This document shows positions 1-7,334 of a stretch of 41,123 bases of DNA, piece after piece. The notes beneath the pieces are model-generated. The model had not been told where the DNA came from. It did not search any database and saw nothing but the letters and a program-made list of their open reading frames with translations. This DNA comes from Candidatus Parcubacteria bacterium. Its GTDB lineage: Bacteria > Patescibacteriota > Patescibacteriia > Patescibacteriales > UBA12075. Made by a program: the position numbers and the translations under genes. Location: positions 1 to 41,123 of the forward strand of contig JAGLPO010000034.1 of assembly GCA_023137275.1 (NCBI GenBank), read 5' to 3'. How positions within the stretch are numbered: the first letter of the stretch is position 1; each line of letters starts with the position of its first letter.

Positions 1-50
1 GCACAAGGTACTCTTTAGGGTATAAAATGCCCTTTAGGGTATAATTTGTA
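1..50. repeat. Partial copy of a dispersed intergenic repeat (right half)
   Basis: The first 50 bases contain two direct copies of CTTTAGGGTATAA separated by AATGCC. They align, with one gap, to the right half of the fuller element at 4815-4924. Both end in a TTTAGGGTATAA(C/T)TTGT block just before a start codon. The left half is missing because the window starts here. The TATAA block could act as a -10 element for the kinase gene that starts at 61, but no convincing -35 is visible. Confidence 0.7.
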
Positions 51-60
51 ATTAAATAAA

Positions 61-2223
61 ATGTTAATAATAACTAAATTAATTTTATTTGCCGTAATAA
101 TTCTAGATATTTTTTTATTGTTGTTAATATTGAAAAATTTTAAAAATAATACTAATAAATTATTAGCAATTAATATCTTAGGTATTTTAGGGTGGGCTTT
201 TTGCATATTTATAAATTTGTGGCTATCAAGTTTATATGTTGAAAAGTTTATTTTTGCTTTTCCGGTTATAATTGTAACGTCTCAACTATTTTTTATTAAA
301 GTTTTTCCATCTGGAAATTTTTTTTTAAATTTTTCTAAAAAATTTTTATTATTGATAAGTTTATTTATTGTTTTTATTTGTTTTTTGCCAAATTCACTCT
401 TTTCCGAAATTGAAATAACAAGCCAGGGCTATACAGTGATAAATAGCGGTCCCTGGACTCCTTATTATTCTATTTTTATTTTAATTTTTATATCATATCC
501 AATATTTGTATTGTATAAAAAGTTTAAAAATTTTAGCGGTAAAAAAATTATAAAAATGCAATTAAAATATTTGTTTTTTGGGTATTTATTTTTTCTTATC
601 GCATCGTATATTACAAATTTGGTACTCCCGGTATTTTTTAAAATTTATTTTTTTAATGGTTTAGGACCTGCTTTATCGTTAATATTTTCCGGATTTATTT
701 TTTATATAATTACTCGTTATAGTTTTTTAGATATTAAATTAATTGTTCAGCGGGGCATAATTTATTCTACTATTTTAGGCATTATCATAGGTTTTTATAT
801 TTTTTTAGTGTTTGCGCTTGGTTTCTTTTTTCAGCAATCAACTGACGCAACTATTATATTGGCCGCTGGCATTGCCACTGTGTTTGGAATATATGGCGTA
901 CCATATCTGGAAAGATATTTTCAAAGGATTACTGATAGAATATTTTTTAAAGATAAATATGATTATTCCCAGGCGATTTATGAGCTTAGTGAAATATTGA
1001 ATAAGAATATTGAATTGAATCAGCTGTTGATCAAAACAGTGAAGAAATTAAAAGATATATTCAAAGTTTCGCTGGTAACGATCATATTGCCGGACCAACA
1101 GCTGATTTTTAATAGCGATGGCAAAATAAGGGCTCCGCGCGCGCGATTGTCAGATAGCATGATTTCGGCTATTGAAAAGAGTACGGAGATATTGCTGATC
1201 AGAGAGAAAATTCCAGAAACAATAAACAAATTAACGCTGGCGGGTGCCAGCCGGGAAATAATTAAAGCGGCCAGGCAAGGCTATGAGATTGCCAATAAAT
1301 ATGGATTTGAAGCATATTTGGCCATCAAGCTAAAAAATAAGTTGATTGGATTCGTGGTGTTGACAAAAAAACTGTCAGGCGATTTTTTTAATGCTGAGGA
1401 TGTAAAATTACTCAAAACTTTTTCTAACCAGGCGGCCGTGGCCATGGAAAAGGCCAAGCTGTTTGGGCAGGTTAAAGCTCATTCAGAGAAGCTGGAAGAA
1501 AAAGTGCGTGAGCGAACCGCTAAAATATCAGGCCTTCAGGAAAATCAGAAAAAGATGATGCAGGAAATGGCCCATAGTCTGCAGACGCCGATAACCATTT
1601 TAAAAGCCGAATTGTCCCAGCTTGGCAGGGACACGAGGATGGAAAAAAAATTCAGGCTGATTGAAAGATCAATTGACCGGGTTTCAAATTTTATTTACGA
1701 TATATTGCGGCTCTCCAGGCTGGAATCCGGCGGCAAGGATTTTAGCAAGGAAATATTTAGTTTAAGTGAATTTTTAATTGAGCTGATTGAAAGCTATGAA
1801 ATTATTGCCAGTGAAAAAAATATTTCAATTAAAAGCGGTATAGAAAAAAATATATTTTTTAATGGAAATAAAAAAGAAATTGAGGAGATGATAATGAATA
1901 TTGTCAGCAATAGCGTGAAATATTTTGGCGGGGAAAAAAATAATAAAATAAATTTTACTTTAAAGAAAAAAGGCGGTATAGCTGAAATAATTATTGCGGA
2001 CACCGGAATAGGAATAAAAAAAGAGAAAATACCAAAATTATTTTCTCGTTTTTATCGGGCAGGAAAAGATAATAGGGGCACCGGATTAGGCCTGGCAATA
2101 TGCAAGGAAATTATAAATCGCCACAAAGGGGAAATTAGGGTTGAAAGCGAAGATGGGGAAGGCACTAAATTTATTATCCAGCTGCCGCTAACAAGCAATG
2201 AAAATAAGGATGGGAAAATTTAA
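61..2223 (+). CDS. Membrane sensor histidine kinase (multi-TM, GAF, HisKA, HATPase)
   Basis: A 720-residue protein. Residues 1 to about 290 are a run of hydrophobic segments (about seven or eight), like the N-terminal 7TM sensor of some kinases. A GAF-like domain follows at about 320-475, then a short coiled coil. The HisKA H-box reads MAHSLQTP with the phospho-accepting His at 505. The C-terminal HATPase domain has an N-box (NIVSNSVKYF), a G1 box (DTGIGI) and a G2 box (GTGLGLAICKEI). It should autophosphorylate and pass phosphate to a regulator, most likely the OmpR-type protein encoded 55 bases downstream. The membrane half is far richer in A/T and T-runs than the catalytic half. No Shine-Dalgarno sequence is seen before the ATG. 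The catalytic assignment is secure; the ligand is unknown. Confidence 0.93.
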   Translation: MLIITKLILFAVIILDIFLLLLILKNFKNNTNKLLAINILGILGWAFCIFINLWLSSLYVEKFIFAFPVIIVTSQLFFIKVFPSGNFFLNFSKKFLLLISLFIVFICFLPNSLFSEIEITSQGYTVINSGPWTPYYSIFILIFISYPIFVLYKKFKNFSGKKIIKMQLKYLFFGYLFFLIASYITNLVLPVFFKIYFFNGLGPALSLIFSGFIFYIITRYSFLDIKLIVQRGIIYSTILGIIIGFYIFLVFALGFFFQQSTDATIILAAGIATVFGIYGVPYLERYFQRITDRIFFKDKYDYSQAIYELSEILNKNIELNQLLIKTVKKLKDIFKVSLVTIILPDQQLIFNSDGKIRAPRARLSDSMISAIEKSTEILLIREKIPETINKLTLAGASREIIKAARQGYEIANKYGFEAYLAIKLKNKLIGFVVLTKKLSGDFFNAEDVKLLKTFSNQAAVAMEKAKLFGQVKAHSEKLEEKVRERTAKISGLQENQKKMMQEMAHSLQTPITILKAELSQLGRDTRMEKKFRLIERSIDRVSNFIYDILRLSRLESGGKDFSKEIFSLSEFLIELIESYEIIASEKNISIKSGIEKNIFFNGNKKEIEEMIMNIVSNSVKYFGGEKNNKINFTLKKKGGIAEIIIADTGIGIKKEKIPKLFSRFYRAGKDNRGTGLGLAICKEIINRHKGEIRVESEDGEGTKFIIQLPLTSNENKDGKI

Positions 2224-2278
2224 TTTTTTAATATAGTTTTGATCATATTATTAATGCGCCGTAAGGCTTAATTTGTTT

Positions 2279-2953
2279 ATGCGTATCCTCATAGTAGAAG
2301 ATGAAAAAGAAATTAGCGAATTATTGGCACGCCGGTTAAGGGCCAATAAGTATGAAGTGGATGTAGCCGAGGATGGAGAAAAGGGTTTGTTTTTAGCTCG
2401 TACGAATGATTATAGTCTAATAATTTTAGATTATAATCTTCCTAAACGCGATGGCCGACAGGTTTGTAAAATAATCAGACAGGAGGGGGTTGATTTGCCG
2501 ATAATTATGCTGACTGTTAAATCAGAGCTGGAAAATAAGGTTGATATGCTGGATTTGGGAGTTGATGATTATGTGACTAAGCCGTTTTTTCTTGATGAAT
2601 TTATGTCAAGAATCAAGGCGTTGCTTAGAAGGCCAAAGCGCGTGGAAAGAGAAATAATAACAGTTGGTGATTTAGTGATTAATAAAAATAATTTTAAGGT
2701 TAAACGCAAAGATAAAGAGATCTATTTAACGCGCAAGGAGTTTATGTTATTGGTGTATTTAGTGAAAAATAAAAATCGCGTTATTTCCAGCGAGGCGATA
2801 TTAGAGCATGTTTGGGATATTAACGCTGATCCGTTTTCACATACCGTTAAAACCCATATTATGAATTTGCGCCGAAAAATTGATAGTGAGTTCAAGGCAA
2901 AGCTTATTCATACTGTAACAAGCAGGGGATATATGGTTAGTGTTGAAAAATAA
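2279..2953 (+). CDS. OmpR/PhoB-family DNA-binding response regulator
   Basis: A 224-residue protein read from ATG 2279. An in-frame TTG lies two codons upstream at 2273, but the ATG gives the usual start, MRILIVEDE. The receiver domain (1-115) has the acidic pair E8/D9, phospho-acceptor D51 (LIILDYNLP), T79 and K101 (TKPF). A winged-helix Trans_Reg_C domain fills 125-224, with the typical LTRKEFMLL, HIMNLRRKI and TVTSRGYMV segments. It lies directly downstream of the membrane kinase and is its likely partner. It should act as a phosphorylation-dependent transcription factor in the cytoplasm. Target genes cannot be read from the sequence. Confidence 0.95.
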   Translation: MRILIVEDEKEISELLARRLRANKYEVDVAEDGEKGLFLARTNDYSLIILDYNLPKRDGRQVCKIIRQEGVDLPIIMLTVKSELENKVDMLDLGVDDYVTKPFFLDEFMSRIKALLRRPKRVEREIITVGDLVINKNNFKVKRKDKEIYLTRKEFMLLVYLVKNKNRVISSEAILEHVWDINADPFSHTVKTHIMNLRRKIDSEFKAKLIHTVTSRGYMVSVEK

Positions 2954-2976
2954 GGTTGAATATTTAGATTATAACT

Positions 2977-3822
2977 ATGAATAAACTTATTAAGAAAATT
3001 TTGATTAAAAAGGCCTTAAAAAATCCAGAAATAGAATTAAAGAAAGAGAAAGACAAGTTGGAAATAAAAGCAGAAAAAGAAATTATGGAGTTGAAAAAAA
3101 TTCAGACGGAGAAGATGCTGCAGCTTAATCGTTTTGCTGAATTTGGCCGATTATCAAGCGGGTTTTTTCATGAATTTATAAATTCTCTAACTGCTATTTC
3201 ATTGCATATTGAGCAAGTTAAGAATGGCTCCTATAAAAAATTAAAAGAGACAAAACAATACCTGGCAAGGGCTATCAATACCTCGGAACAAATGAAAAAT
3301 TTTCTTATGATGGCGCGCAAGCGAATAGCAGCCCAGGAAGATATAAAATTATTTTCCGTAGAGGATGAAATTAAACAAGTGGTTAAAGTGCTTGCCTATA
3401 AAGCGCGCAAGGCCAATGTTTGCATTAACTTTAATCCGTCAGTAAATATTAAAATTTACGGCGACGCGATAAAATTTAGCCAGGTTGTAATTAATTTAGT
3501 ATTGAATGCCGCTGACGCGTATCCGGACGCGGATGAACAGATTGCTTCGCGCAATACAAGGCGAGAGGTTTTAATCAGTCTGGATAAAAATAAAAGCGGG
3601 TTTATACTAAATGTAGAAGATTGGGGGAGAGGTATATCAGGCGAAAATGTTCAAAAAATATTTGAGCAATTTTTTACAACCAAGGATTTTTCAGAAGGAG
3701 CGGGCGTAGGCCTTTTTTTAGTAAAAAACATTGTTGAAAAAGATTTTGAAGGCACAATTAAATTAATAAGCAATAATAAAAAAGGAACAATTTTTAGTGT
3801 TGCTATTCCGATTAAAAAATAG
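2977..3822 (+). CDS. Soluble histidine kinase
   Basis: A 281-residue protein with no membrane segment. Residues 1-50 are a Lys/Glu-rich predicted coiled coil. The dimerisation segment follows, with the H-box GFFHEFINSL and His65 as the likely phospho-acceptor; the usual Pro after the His is absent. The HATPase domain covers about 125-281, with an N-box (VINLVLNAADAY), a G1 box (DWGRGIS) and a G2 box (GAGVGLFLVKNI). The H-box resembles NtrB/ZraS-type kinases. The gene starts 23 bases after the OmpR-type regulator, so it is probably co-transcribed. Since it lacks its own sensor domain, it probably senses through a partner protein or feeds the stand-alone receiver encoded at 4363. The partner assignment is inferred. 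Confidence 0.9.
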   Translation: MNKLIKKILIKKALKNPEIELKKEKDKLEIKAEKEIMELKKIQTEKMLQLNRFAEFGRLSSGFFHEFINSLTAISLHIEQVKNGSYKKLKETKQYLARAINTSEQMKNFLMMARKRIAAQEDIKLFSVEDEIKQVVKVLAYKARKANVCINFNPSVNIKIYGDAIKFSQVVINLVLNAADAYPDADEQIASRNTRREVLISLDKNKSGFILNVEDWGRGISGENVQKIFEQFFTTKDFSEGAGVGLFLVKNIVEKDFEGTIKLISNNKKGTIFSVAIPIKK

Positions 3823-3894
3823 CTAAAAAAATTAATAATCTTTACCAAAACTTTACCGTTTTTTTGTTATGATAAAATCAGTTGTGTAATAATT

Positions 3895-3917
3895 CCCGCG
3901 GTTCTGGCGGCCGCGGG
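3895..3917 (+). promoter_or_regulatory. GC-rich hairpin in the leader of the Com-like gene
   Basis: CCCGCGG (3895-3901) and CCGCGGG (3911-3917) form a perfect 7-bp GC stem around a 9-base loop, in an otherwise AT-rich stretch. The hairpin ends ten bases before the AAGGAGG ribosome-binding site of the small gene at 3937. It is not followed by a T-run, so it is not a terminator. It may influence translation of the next gene; that role is inferred. Confidence 0.5.
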
Positions 3918-3936
3918 GCTAACCGGCAAGGAGGCT

Positions 3937-4101
3937 ATGGCTAATTTCTTAAAAGAATATCGCTGCAAGCATTGCAATAAGCTTTTTTTTAAAGGCGATC
4001 TGCGGCATTGCGTTGTGGAAATCAAGTGCAAAAACTGTAAAAAGATCAACATGATTGAGAGAAAAAATCGCAAATTATTTTTGCTTTGCGATCAAGTATA
4101 G
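3937..4101 (+). CDS. Com-like small zinc-ribbon protein
   Basis: A 54-residue protein. Two Cys pairs, C10-x2-C13 and C31-x2-C34, sit in the contexts YRCKHCNKLFFKG and EIKCKNCKKIN. This spacing and wording match the Com family of Mu-like phages (zinc-finger RNA-binding translational activators), which has an RC..CNKLL.K start and an IKCPRCK..N second knuckle. A Lys/Arg-rich tail and a further Cys51 follow. The ribosome-binding sequence AAGGAGG is strong but lies only two bases before the ATG, closer than usual. The gene stands alone between two signalling genes, with no phage genes nearby, so a house role in nucleic-acid binding is more likely than prophage remains. Function is inferred from family resemblance only. 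Confidence 0.72.
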   Translation: MANFLKEYRCKHCNKLFFKGDLRHCVVEIKCKNCKKINMIERKNRKLFLLCDQV

Positions 4102-4127
4102 TATTTATAAGAGAAGCTCATAAGAAG

Positions 4128-4152
4128 CTCATCAGCTATGATGAGTTTTTTT
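4128..4152 (+). terminator. Rho-independent terminator after the Com-like gene
   Basis: CTCATCA (4128-4134), loop GCTA, and TGATGAG (4139-4145) form a perfect 7-bp stem followed by seven T. It lies 27 bases past the stop codon of the Com-like gene. Confidence 0.82.
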
Positions 4153-4184
4153 GTATTTTATGGCTTGAGTACTTTTTAATAAGC

Positions 4185-4243
4185 ATTTAAGGGGCTGTTG
4201 CCTAACACTTTTTGTGTTGTTTTCCGGCGGCAGCCTCTTAAAT
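4185..4243. repeat. Nested long inverted repeat in intergenic DNA
   Basis: The 18-base arms 4185-4202 (ATTTAAGGGGCTGTTGCC) and 4226-4243 (GGCGGCAGCCTCTTAAAT) pair along their full length when G-U pairs are allowed. Inside them a second stem, AACAC (4204-4208) with GTGTT (4214-4218), closes a five-T loop. It sits in the 261-base gap between the Com-like gene and the receiver gene, downstream of a terminator. It could be a structured RNA, a small mobile-repeat remnant or a recombination hot spot. The rest of the gap (4244-4362) shows no supported gene. Confidence 0.6.
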
Positions 4244-4362
4244 GGGGATTCGGGCTGTGTATTGCCAAAGATACTAAAAAGGAACTTGGGGTGATTGAAC
4301 GGTTGATCGCAATTACCAGAATTCATTGCATTGAATAATAATTTTTTTAAAAATTAACTATT

Positions 4363-4773
4363 ATGAAAAGCAATAAGAAAATAATTCTTACAATTGAAGA
4401 TGATAAGGTTTTGCGGAAATTACTTAAGGCAGAGCTTATTCGAGCGGGCTTTCAGGTTTTGGAAGCCCGCGATGGGCAGGAGGGAATAGTAATCGCTAAA
4501 GATAAACAACCCGATTTAATCCTGCTCGATTTGATGCTGTCAACAATGCCCGGTGAAAAAGTGTTAAAGGAAGTCGGTGTAAATAAATTAACCAGGAATA
4601 TTCCGGTAATAGTTTTAACGCTCAAAGCGGATGAGGCCAGTAAAATAAATTGCCAAAATATTTTGGGCGCGCGTGATTATCTGATTAAATGCGATGTTAC
4701 TTTGGATGAGGTAGTGTCAAAAATTACTCAGGAATTAAGCTTAAACCAAAAGAATGTCCGCGCTAACCAATAG
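4363..4773 (+). CDS. Stand-alone receiver (CheY-like response regulator)
   Basis: A 136-residue single receiver domain. The acidic cluster is E12-D13-D14, the phospho-acceptor is D56 (LILLDLML), and T86 and K109 fill the remaining conserved positions. The usual KPF after the conserved Lys is replaced by KCD, so the output face may differ from the norm. There is no DNA-binding or enzymatic output domain. It may act as a phosphate shuttle or bind a protein partner, and the soluble kinase encoded at 2977 is the nearest candidate donor. No Shine-Dalgarno sequence is visible before the ATG. The family call is secure; its partner is inferred. Confidence 0.9.
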   Translation: MKSNKKIILTIEDDKVLRKLLKAELIRAGFQVLEARDGQEGIVIAKDKQPDLILLDLMLSTMPGEKVLKEVGVNKLTRNIPVIVLTLKADEASKINCQNILGARDYLIKCDVTLDEVVSKITQELSLNQKNVRANQ

Positions 4774-4814
4774 CAAGCCGAGCGTTATGCGCGCCGCGCC
4801 GGGCGATAAGATAA

Positions 4815-4924
4815 TTTATAGTCAAGGAATTTGAGCACCCCAAGGGCACTTCCTTCGGGGCGTATTCCCGACTACTGTTAGTGCCCTTTGGGCATAGAAT
4901 GCCCCTTTTAGGGTATAACTTGTG
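4815..4924. repeat. Dispersed intergenic repeat, fullest copy
   Basis: It starts with TTTATAGTCAAGGAATTTGA (4815-4834), which recurs exactly at 41101-41120. It ends with a TTTTAGGGTATAACTTGT block that recurs near position 40. The interior has a perfect 9-bp inverted repeat, AAGGGCACT (4844-4852) against AGTGCCCTT (4880-4888), and a second small stem, GGGCAT/ATGCCC. TATAAC at 4914-4919 lies five bases before ATG 4925, so if it is a -10 box the transcript of the next gene would be nearly leaderless. Confidence 0.72.
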
Positions 4925-7033
4925 ATGCTGAAAAACATATTCACAAAATATAAAAAAAATAGGGTGGTGAAAAGAGATTTTTTTCTTTTGGTTGCCGGGG
5001 CTTTTTTGTGTTTTGCGTTTTTTTTATTTTTATTTTTTACTAACGGAGTATTATACTGGCAGAATCAAAGAATATTTGAAAAAGAAATAAGGCTGGTTAA
5101 TAGTGTTTTACAGAATAGTTTGTTTCAGCTCAAAGAGCAGGCAATGGGGCTCTCTGAGTCGGAAGATATTACGGAATATATAAAAAAGAAAGATATTTTA
5201 AATCTTGTTTCATTGCTTGACGAGGAGAAAAAAAATCGCCCGTTTAAGATGATAACCGCCGTAGATAAAGACGGCATTGTCTTATCAAGAACGGAGCAAT
5301 TGTCAAGACGCGGCGACTACCTTTTTCATATCACTCCCTGGGGGCGCGTGGTTGCCGAAGGCAAAACGGTAGAAGTTATTGAGGAGGGAATTATTTCACC
5401 GCTTATTTTGATTGCCGGCCATCCGGTCGTGGATGGAGATGAATTCATTGGCGCTATGTTCTCCGGCCAGGCATTGGACGATGCTTACGCTGAACGTTTA
5501 CAGGAACAGCACCTTCATTTTGGATCTCATATAATTTTTTATTCCAGGAATGAGGGGATTATTGGAAACAGTTTTAAAAATAGCGAGACAAGAGAGCTGT
5601 TAGCGGCTAATTTTAACACCGGTTCCAACTGGATACAAAGCAATACCGGGGCCGAAGGGTACCGTTCGGTTGAAATATCAGGCAAAAAATATTTTTTGGG
5701 CAGTATTGTTTTCCCGGGGCTGGAGGAAAGCCCCGGCGGAGCATTGATTTTTTATCCGCAAGGAATTGTATCAATGAGTATCGTTCCGCCGCTTTTTTTA
5801 TCCGCGCTTTTTTTTCTGGCGCTGTTTGCGTGGCTTTACGGCAAACATCAAATAACATGCGCCAATCTTACTTACGTGGTTTCTTTTTGCTGTGTAATAT
5901 TTTGTATAACTTTTTTAACAAAAGTATTTTTATTTGACAGCCGTTTTATAAAACCGCTTTATATCAGCGGCTTGGCGGATACTATTTATAATTCAACCCT
6001 GGAACTTGAGCCGCGGTACAGTATATTTGACAAATCTTTTAATCATATTCTTGCGATCAAAATATTGCCTGGCGGCGAAGCTATTAACGCGGTACGGGCG
6101 ATTGTTCGTTATGATCCGGAGAAAATTCAGGTAGAAGAGATAATTACGTCAAAATCATTTTGCAGGCGGACAGGAGCTGATTTGTTTATTGAAAAAATTA
6201 TTGACAATAAGCGCGGCGAGGTTATTGTTTCCTGCGGCTTGCCTAATCCGGGTTTTTCGGAATCACATGGGATAGTGGCCGAGTTAGTTGTTAAGCCTCT
6301 TGAAACCGGTATTACGAATGTTAGATTTGATCAAGCCAGCCGGGTGTTGGCTAATGACGGGCTGGGAACCGATGTTCTGCGAGCGGTTACGAACGCAAGC
6401 TACTATATCGCCGATTACCAGGAGAGGAATGAAGACATTGAATTATACGAGCCTTTAATTGTTTTTTCGCCAACCCATCCCAATAGCGAGGAGTGGTATG
6501 ATAAAAAGGATGTTTATTTTTCCTGGCTTGGGAACGATCAGCTTGAATACGCGTATTTGTTTAATCAACAAGCCACGGGAACACCGGATATAAGGCAGTT
6601 TACAGAAGATAAATCATTGCGATTTAGCGTTAAAGCTGACGGTATTTATTATCTCCATATCGCGCCGGTTAAAGCCGGTATTATTGGCCCAACAAGAAAC
6701 TACAAAGTGAAAATAGATGCTACGCCGCCGCACAAGACTGATATTAGGGCAAGTGAGGTTGTTATTAAAAGCGGTGATGTGGTTAGGTTTGAATTCAGCG
6801 GTGAAGACGAGATGAGCGGTTTGCAGTCCAACTATTATTACGTGCGAATAGATAACAGTACGTTTCTGCCGACGAAGACGCCTCTGTATGTGCCGTTTAT
6901 TGAGCCGGGCAAACATCCGGTTACTGTTAGGATGTTTGACAATGCTGGAAATTTCAAAGATACTGGCGTAGAAATTGAAGTTAAGGGCAAGCCGCTTCCG
7001 GAGAAGCTTATTACTATATTCGCGCCACAGTAA
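4925..7033 (+). CDS. Membrane protein: Cache-like sensor, two TM helices, cohesin-like and Ig-like domains
   Basis: A 702-residue protein. A GTG one codon upstream (4922) is the alternative start. TM1 lies at about 20-42. Residues 45-280 look like an extracytoplasmic Cache sensor (a long helix, then DKDGIVLSRT and VVDGDEFIGAMFSGQ). TM2 and TM3 lie at about 285-335. The C-terminal part starts with a cohesin-like domain at about 355-500, shown by VRAIVRYDPEKIQVEEI, a VSCGLPNPGF turn, and FDQASRVLANDGLGTDVL. An Ig-like region follows to the end (DATPPHKTDI, GEDEMSGL, VRMFDNAGNF). With the N-terminus inside, both the Cache and the cohesin-Ig parts face outward. There is no cytoplasmic kinase, cyclase or methyl-accepting domain, which is odd for a Cache protein inside a two-component cluster. 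Domain names are read by eye; the cohesin call is moderate. Confidence 0.78.
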   Translation: MLKNIFTKYKKNRVVKRDFFLLVAGAFLCFAFFLFLFFTNGVLYWQNQRIFEKEIRLVNSVLQNSLFQLKEQAMGLSESEDITEYIKKKDILNLVSLLDEEKKNRPFKMITAVDKDGIVLSRTEQLSRRGDYLFHITPWGRVVAEGKTVEVIEEGIISPLILIAGHPVVDGDEFIGAMFSGQALDDAYAERLQEQHLHFGSHIIFYSRNEGIIGNSFKNSETRELLAANFNTGSNWIQSNTGAEGYRSVEISGKKYFLGSIVFPGLEESPGGALIFYPQGIVSMSIVPPLFLSALFFLALFAWLYGKHQITCANLTYVVSFCCVIFCITFLTKVFLFDSRFIKPLYISGLADTIYNSTLELEPRYSIFDKSFNHILAIKILPGGEAINAVRAIVRYDPEKIQVEEIITSKSFCRRTGADLFIEKIIDNKRGEVIVSCGLPNPGFSESHGIVAELVVKPLETGITNVRFDQASRVLANDGLGTDVLRAVTNASYYIADYQERNEDIELYEPLIVFSPTHPNSEEWYDKKDVYFSWLGNDQLEYAYLFNQQATGTPDIRQFTEDKSLRFSVKADGIYYLHIAPVKAGIIGPTRNYKVKIDATPPHKTDIRASEVVIKSGDVVRFEFSGEDEMSGLQSNYYYVRIDNSTFLPTKTPLYVPFIEPGKHPVTVRMFDNAGNFKDTGVEIEVKGKPLPEKLITIFAPQ

Positions 7034-7229
7034 AGAATTTACAGAAATTTTACTATTAGCTTACCGGAATGAATTTGCCAAAAGACAAAAAATATATACT
7101 CCACTGCTAATTAAATTCCGTATAATGCCCCGGAGCGTATACGCGTAAATACGCTTAAAATTGGCAATAAACTAAACTTTTTAGATACCAATAAAATCGG
7201 AATTAAAAAAGCAAAGGGGTATAACTACT

Positions 7230-7256
7230 AAAAACCCCGTTTATCGCGGGGTTTTT
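7230..7256. terminator. Bidirectional rho-independent terminator
   Basis: AAAAACCCCG (7230-7239) and CGGGGTTTTT (7247-7256) pair perfectly over 10 bp. The stem gives a T-run on both strands, which suits its place between two convergent genes. Confidence 0.9.
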
Positions 7257-7273
7257 ATATAAACGCGCGTATT

Positions 7274-7311
7274 ATAGCACATTCTATAGAATGTGCTATA
7301 GAATGTGCTAT
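7274..7311. repeat. Three phased 14-bp half-sites (26-bp palindrome plus one direct copy)
   Basis: The 14-mer ATAGAATGTGCTAT occurs at 7286-7299 and 7298-7311, and its reverse complement occurs at 7274-7287. The first two units make a perfect 26-bp palindrome and all three are spaced by exactly 12 bp. The array is 24 bp beyond the AbiEii stop and 18 bp beyond the bidirectional terminator. It could be a protein-binding site or the end of a mobile unit. Confidence 0.75.
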
Positions 7312-7334
7312 GTTATTAATATGGACGAGCATCC

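Larger units (their letters stand above)
7034..7334. other. Intergenic region between convergent genes
   Basis: This 301-base AT-rich gap lies between the Cache-cohesin gene (+) and the AbiEii gene (-). It holds an AGCGTAT/ATACGCT inverted repeat (7134-7155), a bidirectional terminator (7230-7256) and a phased palindromic array (7274-7311). TATAAT at 7121-7126 has no fitting -35, so a small RNA here is only a possibility. No supported protein-coding gene was found. Confidence 0.6.

Noticed and set aside
4183..4338. Short open frame through the nested hairpin (with WGFGLCIAKDTKKELG)
   Set aside because: It has no start codon or ribosome-binding site, lies over a long inverted repeat and resembles no known protein. 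A decayed gene fragment is possible but cannot be supported.
7121..7256. Small RNA between TATAAT (7121) and the bidirectional terminator
   Set aside because: There is no -35 at the right distance and no convincing conserved fold. It is noted only as intergenic content.
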